Assembly (NCBI GenBank): GCA_964568875.1
Contig: CAZMSH010000001.1
Coordinates: 228,835-292,834, forward strand
DNA length: 64,000 bases
Source of the DNA: SLNP01 sp964568875
Lineage (GTDB): Bacteria > Bacteroidota > Bacteroidia > Bacteroidales > VadinHA17
Reading direction: 5' to 3'
Shown in pieces: positions 17,381 through 26,511 of the stretch; within the stretch, counting starts at the first letter, position 1; each line of letters opens with the position of its first letter. The notes under the pieces are model-generated. The model was given only the letters and a program-made list of their open reading frames with translations, did no database searches and was not told the origin of the DNA. A program made the translations under genes and the position numbers.

Positions 17381-18136
17381 ATGATAAAGAGCCTTCTGTT
17401 TGTTTCACTTGCGCCGGTAATCATAATTGCCCTTTATATTTTCATTCGTGATAAGTATGAGAGGGAACCGGCAGGAAGACTGACTATTGCATTGGTTGCA
17501 GGATTACTGATCGTGCCTCCTGTGATTGCCGTTGAGAGGTTTCTAATGCTGATGCCGGGAAATCCGGATGGCATAATGTATCATTTCTATCATGCCTTTG
17601 TGGTCGCCTCCTTTACTGAAGAGGGATTCAAGTATCTCGCTTATATTCTGTTGATTTGGAGATCGCGCGATTTTAATGAGAAGTTCGACGGAATTGTGTA
17701 TGCAGTTTTCATATCACTGGGATTTGCCGCAGTTGAGAATATGCTTTATGTCTACAGGGGAGGATATCAGGTCGGTATGCTCAGAGCTTTTACTGCTGTT
17801 CCTGCTCATGCAATATTTGGCATATCAATGGGTTATCATTTTGGCCTGGCAAAATTCTACCCTGACGAAAGGAAAAAACAACTCAGGTTGGCTTTTCTTA
17901 TTCCTTTTATCTGGCATGGGGCCTATGACTTTATTCTAATGGCCGGCAAATCAATGTACCTGATCCTTTTTATTCCGCTTTTAATACTTTTATGGAGGTC
18001 GGGATTCAGAAGGATGAAAAGCCTGTCGGATGTTTCAGTATACAGGATAACAGGATTTGGTGGTACTGATGCTGCAACTGCTATTAACCCTCCTGCCGAT
18101 GGATCTGACGACCCTAATATCTCGGATCAGGCATAA
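17381..18136 (+). CDS. prsW: PrsW-family intramembrane metalloprotease
   Basis: This 251-residue polytopic membrane protein carries the PrsW motifs: EEGFKY (Glu80-Glu81), FAAVENMLY, AHAIFGISMGYHFG and WHGAYDF, which supply the Glu and His residues of the active site in the membrane. PrsW of Bacillus starts the cleavage of an anti-sigma factor. It follows rel by 16 bp and is probably cotranscribed. Its 3' end overlaps the convergent dnaE-type gene by 23 bp. The anti-sigma encoded at 11164 is a possible but unproven substrate. Confidence 0.87.
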   Translation: MIKSLLFVSLAPVIIIALYIFIRDKYEREPAGRLTIALVAGLLIVPPVIAVERFLMLMPGNPDGIMYHFYHAFVVASFTEEGFKYLAYILLIWRSRDFNEKFDGIVYAVFISLGFAAVENMLYVYRGGYQVGMLRAFTAVPAHAIFGISMGYHFGLAKFYPDERKKQLRLAFLIPFIWHGAYDFILMAGKSMYLILFIPLLILLWRSGFRRMKSLSDVSVYRITGFGGTDAATAINPPADGSDDPNISDQA

Positions 18137-21050
18137 CAGGGAGCCTTGCCAGTTTTTCTGTCTCAATCGACGGATAGCCAAACTCTTCAGTCACTTTTCC
18201 GTAAATCAGGTATGTGCCGCTGCCACGGAAAGGATAATTGCTGAGGGATGCCGGGAAATGGGTTGTGTCAAAGTAGTTGCCATCAGGATCAATAAAACAG
18301 CCGAAATTCATCCATTCATTTCTGATAGTCTTAATATACTTCACTGTTACCAGATGGCCAACCATCCTGACTCTTCTTCCAATATGCCCCATCATTTCTG
18401 AAGCTGATATCTCTCCACGGAACCGGGTTACAAGCATGTCAAACCAACTCATGGAAACGGGAAATCCCAGTAATTCAGTCTCATCATAGGCATCTTCAAG
18501 TTTTCCGGTTACCAGGGAGGGCAGATTGAACTTCCTGACAGAAGGGGAGAAGAGGGTAGGAACCTGTGAACCATTCTTGCCGTTTACAAGCATATGAGCC
18601 TCCCATAACAGTATCGCTTTTGTTTTACCGGTGAACCTGAATGCCCCGGCCCTGATAAGAAGCACTACCTGCTCTGTTCCGGCTCCGCTTCTCATAATGA
18701 AATCATCGAGTCCGCCAAAATCCCCTCCGCTTCTTCTTATGGCTTCTATGGACATTGCAAGCTTATTGTCTATTCCGGATATATGAATGAATCCCAGATA
18801 TATATCCTTGCCATATATAGCAGTAGTGTAGGTGCTCTTATTCAGGCAGGGCAGATTGACCACTGCTCCCCATCTTTTTGCCTCGTGTACGTAAACCCAT
18901 GTCCGGTAGAAGCCTCCGAAGTTATTTATCACGGCTACCATGAATTCAAGGGGATAATGTGCCTTGAGGTACAGGCTCTGGAAGCTTTCAACTGCATATG
19001 ATGCTGAGTGTGCCTTTGAGAATGAATATCCGGCAAATGACTCTATCTGACGCCATACTTCCCTGGTTATCTCTTCAGGGTAGCCACGTTGCCTGCAGTT
19101 GGAAAAGAACCGGTCGATAATCTTCTGCATCTCCGTTTTTGACCTGAATTTTCCGCTCATGGCCCTTCTGAGAGTATCAGCATCAGAAAGGTCAAGTCCT
19201 GCAAAATGATGACACACTTTCAGCACATCCTCCTGATATACCATCACCCCAAAGGTCTCTTCGAGCTGTTCCTTCATGACAGGATGGATATATTTGAATC
19301 CGTTACGATTATGGAACCTGTTGATATACTCCCTCATCATGCCCGACCGGGCCACACCGGGCCTTATGATCGAGCTTGCGGCCACCAGGGTCAGGTAGTC
19401 TGAGCATTTCAGCTTGTTTAACAGTCCGCGCATTGACGGACTTTCAACATAGAAACATCCCTTTGTTTCGCCTTTTCTCAGGTACTCCCTTACGAGCGGA
19501 TCGTTCTTGAACTTCTGTATGGCATGTACGTCTACATCCTCACCCCGGTTGCGAGAGATTATCGATGCTGCCTCACTTATGTGGCCTATCCCTCTCTGAC
19601 TGAGGATGTCGAGTTTCTCATATCGTAACTCCTCAGCTGTATACATGTCCCACTGTGTCACCGGAAACCCCTTGGGAGGGAAATCGAGCGCGGTATAGCA
19701 GGCAACCGGCTCTTCAGAGATAATGATACCACCGGCATGAATGCTTCTCATGTTGGGGTAGTCTGCGATTCTGGCCCCCATACCAAAGATTATCCCTGAT
19801 ACATCGCTTTTATTCAGGGGCAGTGATGGATTGTCTATCAGGCTGTCTATCTCTTCCTTCGGCAGTCCGTACACTTTTCCCAGCTCGCGCACGATTGATT
19901 TGCCGCGAAAGGTGTTCATAGTGCCGAGCAGAGCTGTGTGCTCCATGCCGTAACGCTTGAAGATGTAGTCAGTTACCTCGTCGCGTTCCTTCCATGAATA
20001 ATCTATATCGAAATCCGGGGGTGAACTGCGTGCCGGATTAATAAATCTTTCGAAGTAAAGGTTTAGGTCTATAGGGTCAACATTGGTTATTTTCAGGCAG
20101 TAAGCAACGACAGAATTTGCACCGCTGCCACGTCCCACATGATAGAAACCTCTCGACATGGAGTATCTTATTATGTCCCATGTGATGAGAAAATATGAGG
20201 AGAAGCCGAGCCTGTCGATGATGTCAAGCTCATGTCTTACCCTGCGGGCGGCTTCAGCATTGTTTTTGCCGTATCGATATACCATGCCATCCCATGCAAG
20301 CTTTTCCAGCAGCAGCCTGTCGTCAGCCCGGCTGGCGGAGTATACCTGTTTGTTTTTGGGTCTGTCAAAATCAAAATCAAGACTACAATCCTCAATCAGC
20401 CGGATGGTGTTGTCAACTATTTCCTGATAGCTGCTGAAACGATCGGTAATCACCTTCCCGGGTATGAAATACTCATCGGCAGCACATTGTTGTGTGATAT
20501 CCAGCCGGCTGAGCAGTATGTTGTTATCAATGGCTCTCAGGCAGCGGTGTATGTCAATGTCATCAGGTGAGGCCAGGGTAACCGGATGCAGTACCACCAT
20601 TGAAGAGGGGCTGATTGCCGTAGCCAGCGTCAGCAGCCGGCCGGCCTCGCTGAGCCTGACGCCTATTAATTCATTATCAAATAGTTTGCGTTTAGGATAT
20701 AAAGTAAGAGTGTAGATTATGTAGCACTGGCGGAACCCGGGAGCAGGAAAGGGGAGAGGTTCCCCGGAAATATTATGCCGCGAGAGGAATCCGTTTATTT
20801 CCCTGAATCCCTCATTGTTACGTGCGATGACTATATAAAGCAGTCTGTTCCCAGTTCTGAATTCAATGCCTCCTGCCGGTCTGATGCCTGCCTTCCGGCA
20901 CTCCCTTACAAATTCAGGCATTGCTGAACTGTTGTTTATGTCGGTAAGCACGATCGATTCCTGTCCGTTGGCTGCAGCTGCCATAACAAGATTTTCAACC
21001 GGCATTGTGCCATATCGAAGACTATAATATGAGTGACAGTTTATAAACAT
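18114..21050 (-). CDS. Short DNA polymerase III alpha-type subunit (DnaE2-like)
   Basis: It is a C-family DNA polymerase of 978 residues, shorter than replicative DnaE (about 1160). The N terminus is a PHP domain (MFINCHSYYSLRYG...), the palm carries RGSGANSVVAYCL and PPDFDIDYSW with the metal-binding Asp348 and Asp350, and the C-terminal part has the helix-hairpin-helix region and an OB fold (VRMVGHLVTVKYIKTIRNEW). The ATG follows the TAG stop of dinB with no gap, so the two are coupled. Position beside dinB and an S24 repressor indicates a damage-induced, error-prone polymerase. Confidence 0.88.
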   Translation of the reverse strand: MFINCHSYYSLRYGTMPVENLVMAAAANGQESIVLTDINNSSAMPEFVRECRKAGIRPAGGIEFRTGNRLLYIVIARNNEGFREINGFLSRHNISGEPLPFPAPGFRQCYIIYTLTLYPKRKLFDNELIGVRLSEAGRLLTLATAISPSSMVVLHPVTLASPDDIDIHRCLRAIDNNILLSRLDITQQCAADEYFIPGKVITDRFSSYQEIVDNTIRLIEDCSLDFDFDRPKNKQVYSASRADDRLLLEKLAWDGMVYRYGKNNAEAARRVRHELDIIDRLGFSSYFLITWDIIRYSMSRGFYHVGRGSGANSVVAYCLKITNVDPIDLNLYFERFINPARSSPPDFDIDYSWKERDEVTDYIFKRYGMEHTALLGTMNTFRGKSIVRELGKVYGLPKEEIDSLIDNPSLPLNKSDVSGIIFGMGARIADYPNMRSIHAGGIIISEEPVACYTALDFPPKGFPVTQWDMYTAEELRYEKLDILSQRGIGHISEAASIISRNRGEDVDVHAIQKFKNDPLVREYLRKGETKGCFYVESPSMRGLLNKLKCSDYLTLVAASSIIRPGVARSGMMREYINRFHNRNGFKYIHPVMKEQLEETFGVMVYQEDVLKVCHHFAGLDLSDADTLRRAMSGKFRSKTEMQKIIDRFFSNCRQRGYPEEITREVWRQIESFAGYSFSKAHSASYAVESFQSLYLKAHYPLEFMVAVINNFGGFYRTWVYVHEAKRWGAVVNLPCLNKSTYTTAIYGKDIYLGFIHISGIDNKLAMSIEAIRRSGGDFGGLDDFIMRSGAGTEQVVLLIRAGAFRFTGKTKAILLWEAHMLVNGKNGSQVPTLFSPSVRKFNLPSLVTGKLEDAYDETELLGFPVSMSWFDMLVTRFRGEISASEMMGHIGRRVRMVGHLVTVKYIKTIRNEWMNFGCFIDPDGNYFDTTHFPASLSNYPFRGSGTYLIYGKVTEEFGYPSIETEKLARLPVMPDPRY

Positions 21051-22328
21051 CTATCTTCCCTGGAAAACTACATATTTTTTAATACGCTCTTCCATCATCT
21101 GCCTCTCCTTCATATCATTAGCGACTATTTTCAAATCGCGTTCCTGCCGTTCCTCTTCTGTCATTATACTTATGGCTTTGCGGACGGCGTTCCTTCCAAA
21201 CCGTTTTCTCATTCTGTCTACAGCCATGTAGAGGCTTACCATTTCAGGTGTGTCGGTAAACATATCAAGCTGCCTCACTCCGTTTACCAGATGACTGAAC
21301 CTGACGCCTATAAGCCGTATGAGCATTCGCCGCCGGTATAGCCTGCCGAACAGTTCCTTTGCCACGCTGACAAGTTCGTGATCGAACGATGTGTATGCTA
21401 TACGCTTCTGAAGGGTGTGGGTGTCGAAATTTGAGTACCTGATCTTTACCGTGACGCATGATGTGAGCTTCTCCTTGCTTCTCAGCTCATATGCCAGTTT
21501 TTCCACCATTGAGGCAATAAGCTGGTTGAGCATGATAATGTCAGTGGTGTCTTTCTCGAATGTATGCTCGGTACTTACTGATTTCCTTTCGGAATAACTT
21601 ATTACGGGAGTGTTGTCTATGCCGTTTGATCTTTTCCATATCTCGGTGCCGTTTTTACCCATAAGTGCCTCCAGCATCTCCGGAGGTATGTTTCTGAGTG
21701 TATATATGTCAGATATGCCCATCGAACGAAGCAAATGGTATGTTTTATCTCCTATCATCGGTATTTTCCGTATTGAAAGAGGATCAAGGAAGGGGAGTAC
21801 CATCTCCCTGGAGACCTCTTTTTCACCGTTTGGCTTGGCCTCTCCTGTGGCAATCTTTGATACTGTCTTGTTCACCGATAACCCCATAGATATAGGTAAG
21901 CCGGTCTCTCTGGTTATATAGTTCCTCAGCTCGTGCGACCACTTTCTGCAACCATGAAAGCGGTCCATACCGGTAAGGTCTATGTAGTGCTCATCTACCG
22001 ATGTCTTTTCATATACTGGCGCTTTCTCTGCAATTATATCGGTAACCATTCGTGAATACCTGGTATAGAGCTCCATGTCGCCTCTTATTGTAACTGCATC
22101 AGGACAAAGGTGTGCTGCCATCTTCATGGGCATTGCAGATCTGACCCCGTATCTTCTGGCTTCGTAACTGCAGCTTGAAACTACTCCCCGGTCAGACATA
22201 CCTCCGATTATTACCGGCTTGCCATTGAGTCTGCCGTCAACCAGCCTTTCCACCGATACGAAGAAAGTGTCCAGATCGAGATGAAGTACCGACCTGTCGC
22301 TTCCTGATGTCAGAATGTTCCTTTTCAT
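21051..22328 (-). CDS. dinB: Y-family DNA polymerase (DinB/Pol IV type)
   Basis: This 425-residue translesion polymerase has the palm motifs HLDLDTFFVSVE (Asp18) and TSVDEHYIDLTG (Asp112-Glu113), so the catalytic carboxylates are intact, unlike ImuB proteins. The helix-hairpin-helix segment PMIGDKTYHLLRSMGI lies near residue 195 and the C terminus carries QLDMF, which fits the sliding-clamp binding motif. It is divergent from the S24 repressor gene across a 153-bp gap with an operator, and it is followed directly by the dnaE2-like gene. Confidence 0.92.
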   Translation of the reverse strand: MKRNILTSGSDRSVLHLDLDTFFVSVERLVDGRLNGKPVIIGGMSDRGVVSSCSYEARRYGVRSAMPMKMAAHLCPDAVTIRGDMELYTRYSRMVTDIIAEKAPVYEKTSVDEHYIDLTGMDRFHGCRKWSHELRNYITRETGLPISMGLSVNKTVSKIATGEAKPNGEKEVSREMVLPFLDPLSIRKIPMIGDKTYHLLRSMGISDIYTLRNIPPEMLEALMGKNGTEIWKRSNGIDNTPVISYSERKSVSTEHTFEKDTTDIIMLNQLIASMVEKLAYELRSKEKLTSCVTVKIRYSNFDTHTLQKRIAYTSFDHELVSVAKELFGRLYRRRMLIRLIGVRFSHLVNGVRQLDMFTDTPEMVSLYMAVDRMRKRFGRNAVRKAISIMTEEERQERDLKIVANDMKERQMMEERIKKYVVFQGR

Positions 22329-22399
22329 ATCTTATTGTTAACCTCTTCTTTTCAGGTCTGTTTTTTTCTTTTGGTTCCCCCGAAAAAACTCTTTTTTTC

Positions 22400-22447
22400 T
22401 TGCTGTTTTAGTTTATTTGTTTTATATTTGATTAGAAATTAATCAAA
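22400..22447 (+). promoter_or_regulatory. Promoter and operator between dinB and the S24 repressor gene
   Basis: TTG (22400-22402) and TATATTTG (22423-22430), spaced by 20 bp, match the Bacteroidetes promoter consensus for the rightward repressor gene. An inverted repeat TTTGATTA-N5-TAATCAAA (22427-22447) overlaps the -7 box and the expected start site, and a further half-site TAATCAAA lies at 22463-22470. This is the layout of a self-regulated LexA-like repressor that also covers the leftward dinB promoter region. Confidence 0.65.
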
Positions 22448-22481
22448 CTAATGACTACAATATAATCAAAAAAATCTTATT

Positions 22482-23309
22482 ATGTACTTTGCAGATAACA
22501 TAAAATTTTTACGGAAAAGGAGAGGCCGTACGCAGGATGAGGCTGCACTGGGTCTTGGTCTTAAGCGGTCGACTCTCAGCGGGTATGAGAACGGCGTTGC
22601 CGAACCCGGGATTGAAGTTCTTGTCTCTTTCTCGTCGTACTTCAACATTTCGGTTGATACACTTCTGAAGGTTGATATTACCAGGTTGTCGGAGAGTCAG
22701 CTTGGCGAACTTGAAAGAGGCTATGATGCGTTTGTAAGGGGCAGTAATCTGAGGGTTCTGGCTACAACTACCGATCAGTCGAATAATGAGAACATTGAGC
22801 TGGTGCCTGAAAAGGCCAAAGCTGGTTACACCACCGGCTATGCTGATCCTGAGTTTATCAGTGAACTCCCTTCTTTCAGGCTTCCTTTTCTTTCTGACAA
22901 AAAGAAGTACCGTACCTTTCAGCTTACAGGCGATTCAATGCTTCCGATACCTGAAGGATCATGGGTCACCGGAGAGTTTTTGCAGGATTGGTATAACGTT
23001 ATTACAGGGCAGGCCTATATTGTCTTTACGCTCGACGACGGCATTGTATTCAAGATAGTTGAGAACAAGATAGGAGTGGGTGGCAGGCTTGTACTCTATT
23101 CCCTTAATCCTCTATACGATCCTTATGAAGTGCATATATCTGAGGTTAAGGAAATATGGCGGTTTGTAAATTATATCAGCTCTGAAATACCTGACCCGGT
23201 AATTCCCGAAAAGCAGCTTATCAGGACTGTTGCCGGACTTAAGCATGATCTTCAGAGAATCAAGAGCAGATTGGGCAGCGACATTCAAGACATTGATGAG
23301 GGGGTGTAA
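22482..23309 (+). CDS. LexA-like XRE/S24 self-cleaving repressor
   Basis: The 275-residue protein joins an N-terminal XRE HTH (residues 7-62, with TQDEAALGLGLKRSTLSGYE) to a C-terminal S24 peptidase domain. The cleavage bond appears as Ala114-Gly115 (EKAKAGYTTGYADPEF), the nucleophile is Ser152 in GDSMLP and the general base is Lys191 in GIVFKIV. RecA-dependent self-cleavage would lift repression of dinB-dnaE, the role of LexA in other bacteria. The family is common in Bacteroidetes without a classical LexA. A basic C-terminal helix (LKHDLQRIKSRLG) follows the peptidase domain. Confidence 0.88.
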   Translation: MYFADNIKFLRKRRGRTQDEAALGLGLKRSTLSGYENGVAEPGIEVLVSFSSYFNISVDTLLKVDITRLSESQLGELERGYDAFVRGSNLRVLATTTDQSNNENIELVPEKAKAGYTTGYADPEFISELPSFRLPFLSDKKKYRTFQLTGDSMLPIPEGSWVTGEFLQDWYNVITGQAYIVFTLDDGIVFKIVENKIGVGGRLVLYSLNPLYDPYEVHISEVKEIWRFVNYISSEIPDPVIPEKQLIRTVAGLKHDLQRIKSRLGSDIQDIDEGV

Positions 23310-23441
23310 GGGCGTAAAGGCATAATGGCATATTTGATACTCTTTCCAATATCATGAAAAGCCTGCGTGATTTAGTCCAGGCTACAGTTAGAAATCTATT
23401 TTAGTATTTATATCATCACGGGTGCATCGAAGCTGAAATCA

Positions 23442-24011
23442 TTACAGGTTCTTCAATCCCTTAATTGAGAATCCGTTATCATTGAGTGTCAGGGGAATGG
23501 CTAACCCCTTAAAAATTTCCGATGTTTTTATTTTGTAACTATTTATCCCTTCCGGTATAGAGAGGTCTTTCTCTTTATTGAAGGCGCTGCTTGCTCTACT
23601 GTCTGATTCATCGCCTCTAACTATTATCAAAGCACCTGGTATAATACCTTCTACCAGTGAGGGCGATTCACAAACAATCATACTGTCATCAGGTATTACT
23701 TCAAGTAATTTGATAAATGCAGGTACAGATTTTCCCTTACATGCCTGGATGTAGAACGAACGGGTAGCTCCTGATGCAAGCATACGGGAAGAATCTTTGT
23801 CCACAGTGCTGCTGATCTCCTCCCAGATTATGTAGTCAGTATGACGATGGATAAGTTTCAGATGCTCCTGAGGCTCGTGAAAATGACTGCTGATCTTAAC
23901 TCCCGTGATATTGTAACTGCGGAACCTTTCGATTATCCGGCAGGCAACAGTTGTCTTGCCAACCTTGCGTCCGGTTCCGGCTACAATCACCAGTCCTGGC
24001 AGATGTATCAT
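23442..24011 (-). CDS. MobB-like P-loop NTPase
   Basis: The 189-residue protein starts with LVIVAGTGRKVGKTTVACRII, a P-loop of the type seen in MobB (molybdopterin-guanine dinucleotide synthesis) and related small NTPases, and contains VKISSHFHE where MobB has its second conserved His/Lys segment. No other molybdenum cofactor gene is in the window, so the real substrate is uncertain. It follows the ytfJ-like gene but a strong terminator lies between them. The function is assigned only by the P-loop and general shape. Confidence 0.6.
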   Translation of the reverse strand: MIHLPGLVIVAGTGRKVGKTTVACRIIERFRSYNITGVKISSHFHEPQEHLKLIHRHTDYIIWEEISSTVDKDSSRMLASGATRSFYIQACKGKSVPAFIKLLEVIPDDSMIVCESPSLVEGIIPGALIIVRGDESDSRASSAFNKEKDLSIPEGINSYKIKTSEIFKGLAIPLTLNDNGFSIKGLKNL

Positions 24012-24050
24012 AGGGCAGTGGGTATCAGTTCTTGCGGAACGATTATTAAG

Positions 24051-24072
24051 AAAAAAACCGGCATCAGCCGGT
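24051..24072 (-). terminator. Rho-independent terminator of the YtfJ-like gene
   Basis: On the minus strand ACCGGC-TGAT-GCCGGT is followed by a T-run of seven. It lies 9 bp after the stop codon of the gene at 24081. Confidence 0.88.
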
Positions 24073-24080
24073 CTCTTCCT

Positions 24081-24620
24081 CTATTCTTTGGTTAGCTGTA
24101 TTATCAGCTGCACAATCTTTTCATATTCTGATGAGTCTATCTTGCCTGAGTAAACCGCCCTGCATACCCTGTTTTTATCAACAATCACGACACTGTAGTT
24201 GTCTTTTGGCATTCCCCATGTCTTTTGCAGTTCACCATCATAGTCAAACAGAATGGTAGTATCATATTTCTTTGCCTTATTTCCTGCGATAAGCCTTATG
24301 AGGCTGTTTGGTTTCCACGTTGACTTGCAGTCAACTATGCCGAATCCCTTGAAATATTCCTTGTCTATTCTTTTATCTATATCCACAGCCTTGTCAAGGT
24401 AATCATTGTACTCATCATTAAGATCTGATTCATCCGGATCAACATAGTTAATCTGAAGAACTTTTCCATCCCATGAGCTCATGGTAAAATCCTTTTTATC
24501 AGCATCGGGGAATGCCCATTCCGGAACTTTCTCTCCGACTTTGATCTTTAGCTGGCCGAAAGCATCTGTCCATGACAGAAGCAGAGTTGCCGTCAAAAGT
24601 GTAAGAATCAGCTTTTTCAT
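24081..24620 (-). CDS. YtfJ-like exported thioredoxin-fold protein without CxxC
   Basis: This 179-residue protein has a signal peptide (MKKLILTLLTATLLLSWTDAFGQ) and a thioredoxin-like fold in the order seen in Escherichia coli YtfJ: VGEKVPEW, a strand KVLQINYVDPDESDLN where thioredoxins would have their CxxC, a block with STWKPNSLIR, and PKDNYSVVIVDKNRVC near the C terminus. There is no redox cysteine pair, so a disulfide role is unlikely. It is a single-gene transcript that diverges from typA. Confidence 0.7.
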   Translation of the reverse strand: MKKLILTLLTATLLLSWTDAFGQLKIKVGEKVPEWAFPDADKKDFTMSSWDGKVLQINYVDPDESDLNDEYNDYLDKAVDIDKRIDKEYFKGFGIVDCKSTWKPNSLIRLIAGNKAKKYDTTILFDYDGELQKTWGMPKDNYSVVIVDKNRVCRAVYSGKIDSSEYEKIVQLIIQLTKE

Positions 24621-24740
24621 ATTCTTATTGGTTTAAATTATGTCGAAATATATGAAATTTTTATCATAAACTAATTTCCCTCGAATTATACCATTAAATC
24701 GACCTGGCATTACTACTTTTACGGCCTGAAATTATCACAA

Positions 24741-26501
24741 ATGAAGTCTGTACGAAACATCGCAATTATAGCCCATGTTGATCATGGCAAAACAACACTG
24801 GTTGACCGGATAATAAAAGAGTGCAACGCTATTGACAACAGAACTGATCATGGAGAATTAATCCTCGACAGCAATGAACTCGAGCGTGAAAGAGGTATTA
24901 CAATCCTGGCCAAGAATATAGCGGTAGAATACCAGGGTGTCAAGATAAACATTATTGACACGCCGGGGCACGCTGACTTCGGAGGTGAGGTTGAGAGAAC
25001 TCTCACAATGGCTGACGGCGTACTCCTTCTGGTTGATGCACTTGAAGGACCGATGCCTCAAACCAGGTTTGTATTGGGCAAGGCCGTTAATCTGGGATTG
25101 AAACCCATTGTGGTGATAAACAAGGTCGATAAGGAGAACTGCAAACCCGGAGAGGTGCAGCAGGATGTCTTTGACCTTATGTTTAATCTTAATGCCAGCG
25201 ATGATCAGCTGGATTTTGAAACCCTCTTTGGTTCCTCCAAATTCGGATGGATGAGCCATGACTGGAAGGAAAAAACTGAATCTATAAGGCCCCTGCTTGA
25301 TACTATCATACGGGTGGTCGGTGAGTCCCAATACAGGCCCGGAACACTGCAGCTCCAGATTACCTCGCTTGATTACTCGAGCTATGTGGGCCGGATCGCT
25401 ATTGGAAGAGTACTCAGGGGAGACATACGGGAAGGCGATGAATGTACCCTCTGCAAAAAGGCAGGGGTGTCTAAGAAGGTAAAAATCAAGGAGCTGTATA
25501 CGTTTAAGGACCTGGGCCGCGAGAGAGTAACCCATGTTAGAAGCGGTGATATCTGCGCGGTTGTGGGCATCGACGATTTCGAGATAGGCGATACCATAGC
25601 AGACAACGAGCATCCGGAACAGTTGCCTAGAATTTCGATAGATGAGCCCACAATGAGTATGCTCTTTACTATCAATAACTCACCATTCTATGGAAAGGAG
25701 GGTAAGTTTGTCACCTCAAGGCATCTCAGGGACAGGCTTCTGAAGGAGACCGAGAAGAACCTGGCGCTGAGGGTTATGGTTACGGACCGGGAGGACAGCT
25801 TTATTGTGCATGGCAGGGGCGTACTGCATCTGTCAATACTCATTGAGACAATGCGTCGTGAAGGCTATGAGTTTCAGGTCGGAAAACCCCAGGTGATAAT
25901 GAAGGATATTGAAGGGATAATATGCGAGCCCTTTGAAACACTGGTCATAGACGTCCCTGAGGAGCATTCAGGGAAGGTTATTGACTACGTAACACAGAGA
26001 AAGGGAACTCTTGAACTGATGGAGCCGCGTGGTGACATGCTGCACCTCGAGTTCGGAATACCCGCACGCGGGCTGATCGGATTAAGAAACAATCTGCTGA
26101 CAGCTACTTCGGGCGAGTCAGTTATAAATCACCGGTTCAGGGGATACCTTCCATATGCAGGCGATTTGAAGGAGAGGCAGAATGGGTCGCTGGTATCAAT
26201 AGAAGCCGGAATGGCCACAGGCTATGCCATAGACAGGCTTCAGGACAGGGGAAGGTTTTTCGTGGAGCCGGGTGAGCAGGTTTATAAGGGAATGGTAGTG
26301 GGCGAGAATACACGAAGCTCTGACCTCGATGTCAATATAGTTAAGGGAAAGAAGCTTACCAACATGCGTGCGTCAGGATCAGATGACAATATCAGGCTTG
26401 CACCCAGAGTAAGGTTCTCACTCGAGGAGGCAATGGAATACATCAAGGAAGATGAATACCTCGAAATAACTCCGGTATCCCTCAGAATGAGGAAAATATA
26501 A
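24741..26501 (+). CDS. typA: Translational GTPase TypA/BipA
   Basis: This ribosome-associated GTPase aids 50S assembly and stress adaptation. The protein is 586 residues, slightly short of the usual 600-615. G1 is AHVDHGKTTL (11-20), the switch region has ERGITILAKN, G3 is DTPGHADFGGEVER and G4 NKVDK, followed by EF-G domains II, III and V and the TypA-specific C-terminal domain (GMVVGENTRSSDLDVN, then KKLTNMRASGSD). The start ATG is supported by the conserved N terminus. The hemolysin III gene begins 10 bp later. Confidence 0.96.
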   Translation: MKSVRNIAIIAHVDHGKTTLVDRIIKECNAIDNRTDHGELILDSNELERERGITILAKNIAVEYQGVKINIIDTPGHADFGGEVERTLTMADGVLLLVDALEGPMPQTRFVLGKAVNLGLKPIVVINKVDKENCKPGEVQQDVFDLMFNLNASDDQLDFETLFGSSKFGWMSHDWKEKTESIRPLLDTIIRVVGESQYRPGTLQLQITSLDYSSYVGRIAIGRVLRGDIREGDECTLCKKAGVSKKVKIKELYTFKDLGRERVTHVRSGDICAVVGIDDFEIGDTIADNEHPEQLPRISIDEPTMSMLFTINNSPFYGKEGKFVTSRHLRDRLLKETEKNLALRVMVTDREDSFIVHGRGVLHLSILIETMRREGYEFQVGKPQVIMKDIEGIICEPFETLVIDVPEEHSGKVIDYVTQRKGTLELMEPRGDMLHLEFGIPARGLIGLRNNLLTATSGESVINHRFRGYLPYAGDLKERQNGSLVSIEAGMATGYAIDRLQDRGRFFVEPGEQVYKGMVVGENTRSSDLDVNIVKGKKLTNMRASGSDDNIRLAPRVRFSLEEAMEYIKEDEYLEITPVSLRMRKI

Positions 26502-26511
26502 AATTCATACA

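Noticed and set aside
18114..22328. Standard ImuB-DnaE2 cassette
   Set aside because: The Y-family protein keeps its catalytic carboxylates and has the DinB domain order, and no ImuA gene is present, so the name ImuB is not used.
23442..24011. Confident assignment of the P-loop protein to molybdenum cofactor synthesis (mobB)
   Set aside because: Only the P-loop and one further segment fit, and no other cofactor gene is near, so only MobB-like is stated.
24858..25613. 251-codon open frame antisense to typA
   Set aside because: The GTPase motifs of typA occupy the same bases; the antisense product has no family features.
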